The notes below the pieces were generated by a model. That model ran no database searches. It saw nothing but the letters and a program-made list of their open reading frames with translations, and was not told the origin of the DNA. Shown piece by piece: positions 54,846-64,000 of a stretch of DNA of 64,000 bases (positions are counted from its first letter, which is position 1; every line of letters starts with the position of its first letter). The position numbers and the translations under genes were made by a program. The stretch comes from Kaistia defluvii. GTDB taxonomy: Bacteria > Pseudomonadota > Alphaproteobacteria > Rhizobiales > Kaistiaceae. The stretch lies in the NCBI RefSeq assembly GCF_040548815.1, contig NZ_JBEPSM010000003.1, positions 1-64,000 on the forward strand. Reading direction: 5' to 3'.

Positions 54846-55404
54846 TCGCGGACTGGATTTGGCGCGCGCCTCGGCGGGTGCCGGGCGCCTGTCGCGGCTG
54901 GTGCGGGGCGGCCTGGTCGCCCTGACGCTCGGCGTACTGGCTTCCGCCTGCACCGTGCAGCCGGTCTACATGACCATCGCCAACGGCCCCAATGTCGCGG
55001 CCGACCTCTCCGCCGTCCAGGTCGAGGACGTCAGCGACCGCGTCGGCCAGGAAGTCCGCAACAATCTGATCTTCGGCTTCACCGGCGGCGGCAACCCGGC
55101 GCCGCCGCGCTACGAGCTGTCGCTGCGGGTCACCTCCGCCGATGCGCGCCTCGGCTTCGAGCGCGACGAGACGGCGCCGGCCTATTCGGTCACCGTCACT
55201 GTCGCCTACGAACTCAAGGAAATCGCGACCGGCAAGGTCATCCTGCGCTCGCTCAACCGCGGCGTCGCCTCCTATGACCGCTCGAACCAGGCCTTCGCCA
55301 ACCAGCGGGCCAAGATCGACGCCGAGAACCGCGCCGCGCAATCGGTCGCCGACGACATCCAGCTCCGCCTCGCCGCAGCCCTCGCCAGCGGCAAGGCGAG
55401 CTGA
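54832..55404 (+). CDS. lptE: LPS-assembly lipoprotein LptE
   Basis: A 190-residue outer-membrane lipoprotein, partner of LptD in LPS insertion. The signal has a lipobox, LASAC, with acylated Cys40, preceded by a hydrophobic run after an Arg-rich region. The body ([21 protein letters not shown] and the later [19 protein letters not shown]) fits LptE. The start overlaps the leuS stop. Position between leuS and holA is a standard place for this gene. Confidence 0.9.
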   Translation: MSSSDRGLDLARASAGAGRLSRLVRGGLVALTLGVLASACTVQPVYMTIANGPNVAADLSAVQVEDVSDRVGQEVRNNLIFGFTGGGNPAPPRYELSLRVTSADARLGFERDETAPAYSVTVTVAYELKEIATGKVILRSLNRGVASYDRSNQAFANQRAKIDAENRAAQSVADDIQLRLAAALASGKAS

Positions 55405-55743
55405 GGCCAAGGTCTAGCGCGCGCTCCGGCTTCCCGGGATAAAGCTGCACGGTGGCCTACAGCGGCCGTGCAGCCGCCCATCCTCAACATCCTGAGGGGG
55501 CTTTCGCAGAAAGCCGTCTCGAAGGACGCAGAGCCTTGGGGCCACTCTCCTCGCAGACCTTCCGGCCTTCGGTTTTCGAAACCGCGTTTGGGGCTTGCCT
55601 CGGCAAGGTGAGGGCGGCGTTAGCCGGGAGCGCGGCTTTGGCCACTCGCGTTCAGCCCATCGCCGCACGAGGCCTTTGCGCCACGACGCAAGCTGCCTAG
55701 ACTTCATAGTCCCTAGAGGGCAATCCACCCGGACGGCAACACC
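55405..55743. other. Gene-free stretch between lptE and holA
   Basis: The 339 bases hold a GCTGCACGG/CCGTGCAGC stem (55445-55475, loop 13), then a partial dispersed repeat (55489-55529). No gene is seen. HolA may have its own promoter here. Confidence 0.55.
55489..55529. repeat. Dispersed palindromic repeat, partial copy C
   Basis: CATCCTGAGGGGGCTTTCGC and AGAAAGCCGTCTCGAAGGACG carry the same CATCCTGAGG and CTCGAAGGA landmarks as copies A and B, around a GGCTTTC/GAAAGCC stem. Only one half-unit is present. Confidence 0.6.
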
Positions 55744-56775
55744 ATGGTCCAGATCAAGCCCCAGGACGCCGACCGCTTCCTCAGCAAGCCGGATCCGGGC
55801 ATCCGCGTCGTCCTGCTGCATGGCAGCGACACCGGCCTCATCTCCGAGCGCGCCAGCGCCTTCGCCAAGACGATCCTGGGCAAGAGCGACGATCCCTTCG
55901 CTCTGGTCCGGCTCGATTCGGCCGAGATCGCCTCCGACACCGGCCGCCTGGCCGACGAGGCCAACACCATCGCGCTGTTCGGCGGCACCCGCGCCATCTG
56001 GGTCAAGGTCGCCGGCAACCGGCCGATCCAGGCCGCCGTCGAGGCCGTGCTTGCCAACCCGCCGCAGGATGCCTGGATCATCCTGGAGGCGGGCGACATC
56101 AAGAAGGGCGTGGGGCTGCGCAAGCTCTGCGAGAATGCGCGCGGCGCGGCGGCGCTCGCCTGCTATGCCGACAATGACGCGGCGCTCGACCGCATGATCG
56201 ATTCCGAGCTGCAATCGACCGGCCTCAAGATGGATCCGGATGCCCGCACCCTGCTGCGCGGCCTGCTCGGCGCCGACCGGCTCGCCAGCCGCTCCGAGGT
56301 GGCCAAGCTCTGCCTTTATGCGCTGGGAGAGGCCTCGATCGACGTCGAGGCGGTGCGCGCCGTCGTGGGCGATGCCGGCGCCTCGGCCACCGACGAGGCG
56401 GTCGATGCCGCGGCGCTGGGCGACGCCAACGGGCTCGACAAGGCGTTCCGGCGCATCCTGGGTTCGGGCACTGCGGCCTTCGTCGTCGCCAATGCGGCGC
56501 TGCGCCATTTCCAGCTGCTGCACCGGATCAAGACGGCGATCGAGGACGGCGTCCCGGCCTCGACCGCGATCGAGCGCAATGCCGGCGGCATCTTCTTCCA
56601 GCGCAAGGGCAAGCTGGAACAGCAGCTCCGCATCTGGCCGGCCGACCGGCTGATGGCGGCGCTTGACCGGCTCGATCGGGCGACTTTCGATAGCCGGCTC
56701 AAGGCAAACATAGCCGACGAAGTCATCGGCCAGGCCTTGCTTTCCGTCGCGATGATGGCCCGCGTGAGGCGATAA
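55744..56775 (+). CDS. holA: DNA polymerase III subunit delta (HolA)
   Basis: A 343-residue clamp-loader delta subunit that opens the beta clamp. The start, MVQIKPQDADRFLSKPDPG then VVLLHGSDTGLIS, is the alphaproteobacterial HolA N-terminus. A degenerate nucleotide-binding fold without functional Walker A and a helical C-terminal collar are as expected. It is convergent with parB, 40 bases apart; no terminator hairpin was seen in the gap. Confidence 0.93.
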   Translation: MVQIKPQDADRFLSKPDPGIRVVLLHGSDTGLISERASAFAKTILGKSDDPFALVRLDSAEIASDTGRLADEANTIALFGGTRAIWVKVAGNRPIQAAVEAVLANPPQDAWIILEAGDIKKGVGLRKLCENARGAAALACYADNDAALDRMIDSELQSTGLKMDPDARTLLRGLLGADRLASRSEVAKLCLYALGEASIDVEAVRAVVGDAGASATDEAVDAAALGDANGLDKAFRRILGSGTAAFVVANAALRHFQLLHRIKTAIEDGVPASTAIERNAGGIFFQRKGKLEQQLRIWPADRLMAALDRLDRATFDSRLKANIADEVIGQALLSVAMMARVRR

Positions 56776-56815
56776 TGCTACGCTGGCTAATCGAATCGGA
56801 CGGGCTGGAGCAGGC

Positions 56816-57700
56816 CTACTCGCGCTTCAACAGCCGGCAGATTTCATCGAGCTGTTCGAGCGACTTGTAGCGGATCTTCAGCTCGCCGCTGCCATTCGAC
56901 TTGTGGTCGATCGTCACCATCAGGCCGAGGCTGTCGCCGAGCAGCTTTTCCAGCGCCCGCGTATCGGCATCCTTCTCGGCCTTGCTGGCGGCGCGCTGGG
57001 CGCCACCCTTCTTCGGCTCGTTCTGCGTCAGCGCCTCGGCGTCGCGGACCGTCAGGCCCATATCGACGATGCGCTGCGCCACCGCTTCCGGATTGTCGAC
57101 GGTCACGAGCGCGCGGGCATGGCCAGCGGTCAGCTTGCCGTCGCGCAGATAGGTCTGCACCGCCGGCGGCAGCTTCAGCAGTCGCAGTGTGTTGGCGACA
57201 TGTGGCCGGCTCTTGCCGATGACGTCGGCGAGCGCCGTCTGGCTATAATCGAATTCGTCGATCAGCTGCTGGTAGCCCAGCGCTTCCTCGAGCGCATTGA
57301 GATCGGCGCGCTGGACGTTCTCGATGATGGCAAGCTCGAGCGCTTCCTTGTCATTGACGTCGTGGATGATGATCGGCACGTCGTGCAGCGCCGCCCGCTG
57401 CGCCGCCCGCCAGCGCCGTTCGCCGGCGATGATCTCGTAAGCGTCGGCCGGGCCACCCGGAACCGGGCGGACGAGGATCGGCTGCATGATCCCCTTCTCG
57501 CGCACGGAGGCGGTGAGATCCGCCAGGTCGTCTTCCTCGAACGCCTTGCGCGGGTTGCGCGGATTGGGCCGCAGGAATTCGATCGGCACCCGGCGCGAAT
57601 TGCGCGAGCGGTCGGTGACAACGCTTTCCTGGCCGACATCGCCGATGAGAGCGGCCAGTCCACGGCCCAGCCTGCGGCGCGATCCGTCTTCCATGCTCAT
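56816..57700 (-). CDS. parB: Chromosome-partitioning protein ParB
   Basis: A 294-residue ParB CTPase that binds parS and spreads along DNA. RRRLGRGLAALIGD at the start, which interacts with ParA, is present. The CTP-binding box includes PNPRNPRKAF and GERRWRAAQRA, and a helix-turn-helix follows (TALADVIGKSRPHVANTLRLL). AGGAG lies eight bases before the ATG chosen, MSMEDGS, which is far shorter than the longest frame. It starts 43 bases after parA in the usual parAB order. Confidence 0.96.
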   Translation of the reverse strand: MSMEDGSRRRLGRGLAALIGDVGQESVVTDRSRNSRRVPIEFLRPNPRNPRKAFEEDDLADLTASVREKGIMQPILVRPVPGGPADAYEIIAGERRWRAAQRAALHDVPIIIHDVNDKEALELAIIENVQRADLNALEEALGYQQLIDEFDYSQTALADVIGKSRPHVANTLRLLKLPPAVQTYLRDGKLTAGHARALVTVDNPEAVAQRIVDMGLTVRDAEALTQNEPKKGGAQRAASKAEKDADTRALEKLLGDSLGLMVTIDHKSNGSGELKIRYKSLEQLDEICRLLKRE

Positions 57701-57743
57701 AGCGTCCACTCCTGCAAATCCAATAACCGCCGCGGCGCCAAAA

Positions 57744-58592
<849 letters not shown>

Positions 58593-58619
58593 GGACAGCC
58601 TCTTCGATGGAGCGCGCGA

Positions 58620-59255
58620 TCAGACGGTCCGGCGCTCTGCCCGACAAATCTCGACGATCGAACTGCGATCATCGATCATGCTCTTGTGTCTTATCAGATC
58701 GAGGGACCAAGATTTAGAGGCTTCGGCCAGTTCCCCCTCGAAATCTTCACCTTTATGAAAGGTTCCTGTGGCACCGGCGGCCAGAACCGGCGCCGACAGA
58801 TCGAGCAGCGCCGTCAACGAGGCGAGCGCGCGGGCGCTGATGCGCTCGACAGGCTCGTGCCATTGTTTCAGAACCGATTCGATCCGCCCTTCATGCACCA
58901 CAGCCTTGGCGCCGGTCTCGCGAATCACCGTGCGGAGGAAGGCGCATTTGCGCTGATTCGCCTCGACGCAGTGGACCACGGCGCCCTCCTGATCAGCCAA
59001 CAGGATGCCGGTGATCAGGCCCGGCAGGCCCGCGCCGCTGCCCAGATCCAGCCACTTGCGCGTATCGGGAAACATCGCCACCAACTGCGCGCAATCCGCG
59101 ACATGCCGGGTCCAGATCTGGCCCAGTGTATTCGGCGAGACGAGATTCTGGGCGGGCTGCCATTTGCGCAGCAGCGTCACATAGCGCTCCAGCCGTTCCC
59201 GTGTTTCACGTGAAACGGGGAGAATGGCCTCGACGGCCGCGATCGTATCGGTCAT
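58620..59255 (-). CDS. rsmG: 16S rRNA 7-methylguanosine methyltransferase RsmG (GidB)
   Basis: A 211-residue SAM methyltransferase modifying G527 of 16S rRNA. The SAM motif is [15 protein letters not shown] near residue 71. It overlaps mnmG by 4 bases. A parS-like site (59202-59217) lies inside the coding region, encoding VSRET in the N-terminal [13 protein letters not shown]. Mutations of this gene cause low-level streptomycin resistance in other bacteria. Confidence 0.95.
   Translation of the reverse strand: MTDTIAAVEAILPVSRETRERLERYVTLLRKWQPAQNLVSPNTLGQIWTRHVADCAQLVAMFPDTRKWLDLGSGAGLPGLITGILLADQEGAVVHCVEANQRKCAFLRTVIRETGAKAVVHEGRIESVLKQWHEPVERISARALASLTALLDLSAPVLAAGATGTFHKGEDFEGELAEASKSWSLDLIRHKSMIDDRSSIVEICRAERRTV
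59202..59217. promoter_or_regulatory. parS-like centromere site inside rsmG (15 of 16)
   Basis: TGTTTCACGTGAAACG matches the parS consensus TGTTTCACGTGAAACA except for the last base. It is about 1.5 kb from parB. The rsmG/mnmG area is a known place for parS in alphaproteobacteria. Confidence 0.85.
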
Positions 59256-61132
59256 GCAACGGTCCGGATGGCTTGAGGGCGACGACGCGCCGTGGTCAGA
59301 AGCAGCGCCAAGGCGGCAGGCGTCATGCCTTCGATACGCCCGGCCTGGCCAAGCGTGGCCGGGCGTACCAGGATCAAGCGCTGGCGCAATTCGTTCGAAA
59401 GCCCGTCAATGCTGGCGTAGTCGATATCGTCGAGCGCTACCGCCTCGTCGCGCTTGACGGATTCGATATCGTTTTGCTGCCGATTCAAATAGACGGCATA
59501 TTTCGCGTCTGCCTCGATCTGGTCGAGGATGGCCGGCGCAAAGCTGCCGAGTTCCGGCCAGACCTGGACAAGCCGCGCCGCGTCAATATCCGGATAGGCC
59601 AGCAGCTCGAAGGCCGAGCGACGCACGCCGTCCTGATTGACCCCTAGCCCGACTTTCACCGCCTCATTTGGCGTCAGCTTGCGCTCGGCAAAAGCCTCAC
59701 GTGCTTCGGACAGCTGTCCGAGCTTGGCCGTGAACGCCGCCTCACGCCGTGCGCCAACGGCGCCGAGCGCGAGGCCGAACGGCGTCAGGCGCTGATCGGC
59801 ATTGTCGGCCCGCAGCGACAGCCGGTATTCGGCGCGCGAGGTGAACATGCGATAGGGTTCGGTGACGCCGCGCGTGATCAGATCGTCGATCATCACGCCG
59901 ATATAGCTGTCAGAACGGCTGAAGCCGACGCCATCCTGGCCGCCGGCGCGGCGCGCCGCGTTCAGACCGGCGACGACACCCTGCGCTGCGGCCTCTTCAT
60001 AGCCAGTGGTCCCGTTGATCTGGCCAGCCAGGAACAGGCCCTCGACCTTCTTGGTCTCGAGCGACGCGGTCAGCTCGCGCGGATCGACATGATCATATTC
60101 GATCGCATAGCCAGGACGCAGGATGACGGCATTTTCCAGACCGGGAATGGTGGCGATGAGAGCCTTCTGCACATCCTCGGGAAGCGAGGTGGAAATGCCA
60201 TTTGGATAGATCGTCGGATCGTCGAGGCCTTCCGGCTCCAGAAAGATCTGGTGCGATTCGCGATCGGCAAAGCGGACGATCTTGTCCTCGATGCTCGGGC
60301 AGTAACGCGGACCGCGGCTTTCGATCTGGCCGGAATACATGGGCGAGCGATGCAGATTGGCGCGGATCACCTCGCGCGTCGCCTCGGTCGTCCGGGTGAT
60401 GAAGCAATCGACCTGCTGCCGCTCGATCTTCGCCGTCAGCGTCGAGAACGGCTCGGGCTGGTCGTCGCCCGGCTGCCGCTCGAGGATAGAGAAGTTGATG
60501 GTGCGGCCATCCAGTCGCGCCGGCGTGCCGGTCTTCAACCGCGCCAGGCTGAAGGCGTGCCGCTCAAGCGCGGCGGAAAGCCCCATCGCCGGCTTTTCGC
60601 CAACCCGACCGGCCGGGATCTTGATCTCGCCAATATGAATCAGGCCGCGCAGGAAGGTGCCGGTGGTGATGACCACAGCGCCGCAGGGGATGCGGCGGCC
60701 ATCGGCCAACACCACGCCGGCAATGCGGCCATCGATCACGGTCAGGTCGTCCGCCTCGCCTTCGACAACGGTAAGACCCGGCGTCGACGCGATCTCGGCC
60801 TGCATGGCTTCGCGATAGAGCTTGCGATCCGCTTGGGCGCGGGGCCCGCGCACCGCCGGACCCTTGCGCCGATTGAGCATGCGGAACTGGATGCCGCCGG
60901 CGTCGGCGACCCGGCCCATCAGCCCATCCAGCGCATCGACCTCGCGGACGAGATGACCCTTGCCGAGCCCGCCAATGGCCGGGTTGCAGGACATGACGCC
61001 GATGGTGTCGCGCGAATGGGTCACGAGGGCCGTGCGCGCGCCCAGCCGCGCCGAGGCGGCGGCCGCTTCGGTTCCCGCGTGTCCGCCGCCAATCACGACG
61101 ACGTCAAAGCTCGCATCTGCTGCGGTGGTCAT
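59252..61132 (-). CDS. mnmG: tRNA uridine-5-carboxymethylaminomethyl synthase subunit MnmG (GidA)
   Basis: A 626-residue FAD protein that with MnmE modifies U34 of several tRNAs. The N-terminal dinucleotide motif is [15 protein letters not shown]. Other conserved segments are [19 protein letters not shown] and the C-terminal [14 protein letters not shown]. The ATG at MTTAADAS gives the family start. It sits 95 bases downstream of mnmE with a parS-like site in the gap, and overlaps rsmG. Confidence 0.97.
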   Translation of the reverse strand: MTTAADASFDVVVIGGGHAGTEAAAASARLGARTALVTHSRDTIGVMSCNPAIGGLGKGHLVREVDALDGLMGRVADAGGIQFRMLNRRKGPAVRGPRAQADRKLYREAMQAEIASTPGLTVVEGEADDLTVIDGRIAGVVLADGRRIPCGAVVITTGTFLRGLIHIGEIKIPAGRVGEKPAMGLSAALERHAFSLARLKTGTPARLDGRTINFSILERQPGDDQPEPFSTLTAKIERQQVDCFITRTTEATREVIRANLHRSPMYSGQIESRGPRYCPSIEDKIVRFADRESHQIFLEPEGLDDPTIYPNGISTSLPEDVQKALIATIPGLENAVILRPGYAIEYDHVDPRELTASLETKKVEGLFLAGQINGTTGYEEAAAQGVVAGLNAARRAGGQDGVGFSRSDSYIGVMIDDLITRGVTEPYRMFTSRAEYRLSLRADNADQRLTPFGLALGAVGARREAAFTAKLGQLSEAREAFAERKLTPNEAVKVGLGVNQDGVRRSAFELLAYPDIDAARLVQVWPELGSFAPAILDQIEADAKYAVYLNRQQNDIESVKRDEAVALDDIDYASIDGLSNELRQRLILVRPATLGQAGRIEGMTPAALALLLTTARRRPQAIRTVA

Positions 61133-61195
61133 GCTTCCGATCCTGTTGATCGGGTCTTCGTAATCGCTCGCCGGAACCACGTCAAAGGCGAAAAC

Positions 61196-61211
61196 TGTTT
61201 CACGTGGAACA
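61196..61211. promoter_or_regulatory. parS-like centromere site in the mnmE-mnmG gap (15 of 16)
   Basis: TGTTTCACGTGGAACA differs from the parS consensus only at one position (G for A). It lies in the intergenic region between mnmE and mnmG, about 2 kb from the site in rsmG. Confidence 0.85.
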
Positions 61212-61227
61212 CGCCCCCGAAACGATC

Positions 61228-62556
61228 CTATTTACCGATGCAGAACTCAGCGAATATCACATCCAGCAGGTCCTCGACATCGACCTTGCCGGTGACACGC
61301 CCGAGCGCATCGGCCGCACTACGCAGCAGCTCCGCCTTGACCTCGACCGCCCGGTTGCCCTCCCGTGCCAGCTCCTGCAGGAAGCCTAGGGACTTAGCGA
61401 TCCCCTCGCGTTGGCGCGAGCGGGTGATCAACGCCGTCGGCATCGGCCGGGCCAGATCGAGCGCCTCGCCAATCGCGCGGACAAGCGTATCCAATCCCAA
61501 GCCATCGCGCGCGGAAACGCGGATATCGGCTTCGCCCGAGACTCGTTTCGAGTCCGAATCGAGAAGGTCGATCTTGGTCCGGACCCGCAAAGAGGCAGCG
61601 CCCTCGGGAATCGTTTCGGTCCAGGAGTCGTTGTCGGAAAGCGCCAGGACCAGATCGGCCGTTCCCGCCCGACGCCGGGCCCGGGCAATGCCTTCACGCT
61701 CGACGACGCTTTCGGTCTCCCGCAATCCCGCGGTATCGACCAGCGTCACGGCATGCCCGGCGATATCCAGCGAGACCTCGATCAGGTCGCGCGTGGTGCC
61801 GGGCTCGGGCGTAACGATCGCCGCCTCGCGCCGGACGAGCGCATTCATCAAGCTTGACTTGCCGGCATTGGGCGGTCCGAGCAGCACGACCTCGAAGCCA
61901 TCGCGCACGCGCTCGCCAAAATGCTGATCATCCAGATGGGCCGCCATTTCTCGGGCCACGCCGGCGGCTTCGCTCCAGGCAGGCGCCATTACATCGTCGG
62001 GCACGTCTTCCTCGTCGACAAAATCAAGCCCCGCTTCGATCAGCGCGCGGGCGCGGATCAACCGGTGGCGCCAATCCTCATAGAGCTTGCGTAGCCCACC
62101 TTCAGCCTGGCGAATGGCGAGACGACGCTGCATCTCGGTCTCGGCCGCGACCAGATCGGCCAATCCCTCGATCTCGGTCAGATCGGCGCGGCCATTCTCG
62201 AAGGCGCGACGGGTGAATTCCCCGGCCTCGGCATGACGGTAGCCCGGCAGGGACGCCAGCGCCTTCAGCACGCTGGCGATCACCGCGCGGCCGCCATGCA
62301 CCTGCAGCTCCGCCACATCCTCGCCGGTAAAGCTCGCCGGCCCGGCGAAGAACAGAACGAGTCCGCGATCGAGGATTTCCGCCGTTTCCGGGGCGCGCAG
62401 CGTGCGCAAAGTCGCCATGCGCGGCGTCGGCACTTCGCCGATCAACGTTTCGAGTCCGAATCGAACACCTTTGCCGGACAGCCGGATCACGGCCACCCCC
62501 GAAGGGGCCGCCCCGCTGGACAGGGCGAAGATCGTGTCGTCGCGTTCGGAGCTCAT
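61228..62556 (-). CDS. mnmE: tRNA modification GTPase MnmE (TrmE)
   Basis: A 442-residue GTPase partner of MnmG. An N-terminal formyl-THF-binding domain is followed by a helical domain and an embedded G domain with G1 [10 protein letters not shown]3 DTAGLRET and later KIDL. The C-terminal motif CIGK (the cysteine acting in modification) is present. The ATG at MSSERD is preferred to a TTG two codons upstream. It starts the minus-strand run mnmE-mnmG-rsmG-parA-parB. Confidence 0.96.
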   Translation of the reverse strand: MSSERDDTIFALSSGAAPSGVAVIRLSGKGVRFGLETLIGEVPTPRMATLRTLRAPETAEILDRGLVLFFAGPASFTGEDVAELQVHGGRAVIASVLKALASLPGYRHAEAGEFTRRAFENGRADLTEIEGLADLVAAETEMQRRLAIRQAEGGLRKLYEDWRHRLIRARALIEAGLDFVDEEDVPDDVMAPAWSEAAGVAREMAAHLDDQHFGERVRDGFEVVLLGPPNAGKSSLMNALVRREAAIVTPEPGTTRDLIEVSLDIAGHAVTLVDTAGLRETESVVEREGIARARRRAGTADLVLALSDNDSWTETIPEGAASLRVRTKIDLLDSDSKRVSGEADIRVSARDGLGLDTLVRAIGEALDLARPMPTALITRSRQREGIAKSLGFLQELAREGNRAVEVKAELLRSAADALGRVTGKVDVEDLLDVIFAEFCIGK

Positions 62557-62640
62557 TGCCAATCCAATCCGTTGCCCTAGGCGCGCTGCGTGCGCCGCCC
62601 TACCCTAGAAGCCCCGAAGCCTGGAAAGCCAGAGAGCCTC

Positions 62641-64000
62641 ATGACCGAAAACCTGCTGCGCTTCGAGACCAGCCCCTATCTGCTGCAGCATCAGGACAAT
62701 CCCGTGCACTGGCGCGGCTGGAACGCGGCCGCCTTGCAGGAAGCACGCGACCGCGATGTGCCGATCCTGCTGTCGATCGGCTATGCCGCCTGCCACTGGT
62801 GCCATGTCATGGCGCATGAATCGTTCGAGGATCCGGCGACGGCCGCGGTGATGAACCGTCTGTTCGTCAACATCAAGGTGGATCGCGAGGAGCGGCCGGA
62901 TATCGACCAGATCTACATGGCGGCGCTGCATGCGCTGGGCGACCAGGGCGGCTGGCCGCTGACCATGTTCCTGACGCCGGACGGCAAGCCTATCTGGGGT
63001 GGCACCTACTTCCCGAAGACATCGCGCTATGGCCGCCCCGGCTTTACCGACGTGCTGACGCAGATCTCGGCCTTCTATGCCGACGACCGCGACGAGATCC
63101 TGGCCCAGGCCGACCGCATCGCCGCCCATCTGCAGCCGCGCCGGGAAAGCGCAGGGCCCGCGCTCGATCGGACATTGCTCGACGAGGCGGCGCGATCGAT
63201 CCTGTCGATCATGGATCTGGAGCGCGGCGGCACGAAGGGCGCGCCGAAATTTCCCAACACCGCCGCTCTCGATTACCTGGCCCGCAGCGCGCATCGCACC
63301 GGCAATGGCAATTTCGCCCGCGCGGTCGACGCTGCCCTCCTCGGCATGAGCAATGGCGGCATTTTCGATCATGTCGGCGGCGGCTTCGCCCGCTACAGCA
63401 CGGATGCCGACTGGCTGGTGCCGCATTTCGAGAAGATGCTTTCCGACAATGGCCTGCTGATCGAGCAGTTGAGCCTGCTCTTCGGCATTAGCGGCGCCGG
63501 CGCGATCTATCGCAGCCGGGTCGAGACGACGATCGGCTGGCTGCAGCGCGAGATGCAGACCACCGGCGGCGCGTTCTCGGCGAGCCTCGATGCCGACAGC
63601 GAGGGCCATGAAGGCCGGTTCTATGTCTGGAGCCGCAGCGAACTGGGCGAATTGCTGGGTCCGGAAGACGCCGCCTTCGTTGCTGACCACTATGACATCC
63701 GGCCGGAAGGCAATTGGGAAGGCGTTTCGATCCCGAATCGATTGCGCAGCCCCGAGCCGCTGGATGCCGCGCAGCAAGCGCGGGTGGACGAGCTACTCGG
63801 CCGCATGTTGGAACGGCGCGCAATCCGGGTCCGGCCGGGCCTCGACGACAAGATCCTGGTCGACTGGAACGGCTACGCCATAGCGGGCCTCGCCACGGCC
63901 GGCATGCTGATGCACCGGCCCGACTGGATCGATCTCGCGGCGCAGGCTTTTCGTTTCATAGCGGAATCGGTTTCGCGCGAGGGCCGGCTCGGCCATGCGG
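62641..64000 (+). CDS. DUF255/YyaL-type thioredoxin-domain protein, cut by the window edge
   Basis: An open frame of 453 codons starts ATG MTENLLRFETSPYLLQHQDN and runs past the end of the window. The N-terminal thioredoxin-like domain (DUF255) has CHWC at residues 51-54 in YAACHWCHVMAHESFED, and is followed by a (alpha/alpha)6-barrel-like region resembling AGE/glycosidase folds (residues ~190 on). Full-length family members have about 670-700 residues. It is also called YyaL or spermatogenesis-associated protein 20; its biochemical role is unknown. Confidence 0.9.
   Translation, partial: MTENLLRFETSPYLLQHQDNPVHWRGWNAAALQEARDRDVPILLSIGYAACHWCHVMAHESFEDPATAAVMNRLFVNIKVDREERPDIDQIYMAALHALGDQGGWPLTMFLTPDGKPIWGGTYFPKTSRYGRPGFTDVLTQISAFYADDRDEILAQADRIAAHLQPRRESAGPALDRTLLDEAARSILSIMDLERGGTKGAPKFPNTAALDYLARSAHRTGNGNFARAVDAALLGMSNGGIFDHVGGGFARYSTDADWLVPHFEKMLSDNGLLIEQLSLLFGISGAGAIYRSRVETTIGWLQREMQTTGGAFSASLDADSEGHEGRFYVWSRSELGELLGPEDAAFVADHYDIRPEGNWEGVSIPNRLRSPEPLDAAQQARVDELLGRMLERRAIRVRPGLDDKILVDWNGYAIAGLATAGMLMHRPDWIDLAAQAFRFIAESVSREGRLGHA

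Noticed and set aside
60089..61927. 612-codon open frame on the plus strand
   Set aside because: Antisense shadow across mnmG and mnmE; it crosses two well-supported genes and a parS-like site.

Overview
The window is GC-rich, densely coded DNA from an alphaproteobacterial chromosome. Gene content and order point to the Hyphomicrobiales (Rhizobiales): mnmE-mnmG-rsmG-parA-parB facing leuS-lptE-holA, an ftsK-lolA-xthA run, glnK-amtB, a soluble second FtsK, and Omp25-type porin. The genus cannot be fixed from sequence reading alone. The parAB/gid cluster, parS-like sites and an rRNA-type promoter at the left edge suggest a region near the replication origin. No phage, insertion sequence, CRISPR array or toxin/defence island was seen.

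Layout. 1-560: an rRNA-type promoter firing off the left edge, then the ftsK terminator. 560-3110: a membrane-free FtsK paralogue. 3.4-11.4 kb: a nucleoside-type uptake locus with an IPNS-like oxygenase, a LacI regulator, a BMP/ABC transporter and a nucleoside hydrolase. 11.3-13.8 kb: a DedA-PAP2-LssY fusion and an Rnk-like factor. 14.3-18.3 kb: a D-amino-acid dehydrogenase, a TupA-like ATP-grasp protein and a GMC oxidoreductase. 18.4-26.8 kb: a complete wspA-B-C-D-E-F-R surface-sensing operon ending in a diguanylate cyclase. 27.1-33.3 kb: a GntR-controlled sugar ABC transporter with an enolase-superfamily enzyme inside the operon. 33.4-38.1 kb: Hsp20, two tRNA-Gly(GCC) cassettes, an outer-membrane barrel, a YbaK protein, a thioredoxin-TPR co-chaperone, a Lon-N domain protein and a Trm112-like protein. 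38.3-44.1 kb: a UbiH-type hydroxylase, TesB, glnK-amtB behind a sigma-54 promoter, and a DapC-like aminotransferase. 44.2-48.8 kb: membrane FtsK, LolA and exonuclease III. 48.8-52.0 kb: a cNMP-binding protein, an OmpR-type regulator, a YkuD protein, a repeat-rich gap and YggS. 52.2-62.6 kb: leuS-lptE-holA facing parB-parA-rsmG-mnmG-mnmE. 62.6 kb to the end: a truncated DUF255/YyaL protein.

How genes work together. The Wsp operon has every part of the Pseudomonas pathway: MCP receptor, two CheW scaffolds, CheR, CheA-REC hybrid, CheB and REC-GGDEF output with an I-site. The two transporter operons each have a divergent regulator (LacI, GntR) and a palindrome in the shared promoter region. parAB with three parS-like sites and two FtsK translocases form a chromosome-segregation theme. 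Three intergenic gaps carry related dispersed palindromic repeats.

Starts were moved downstream of the longest open frame where a Shine-Dalgarno sequence or family alignment favoured it. Family assignments rest on motif recognition by eye; no database search was run.
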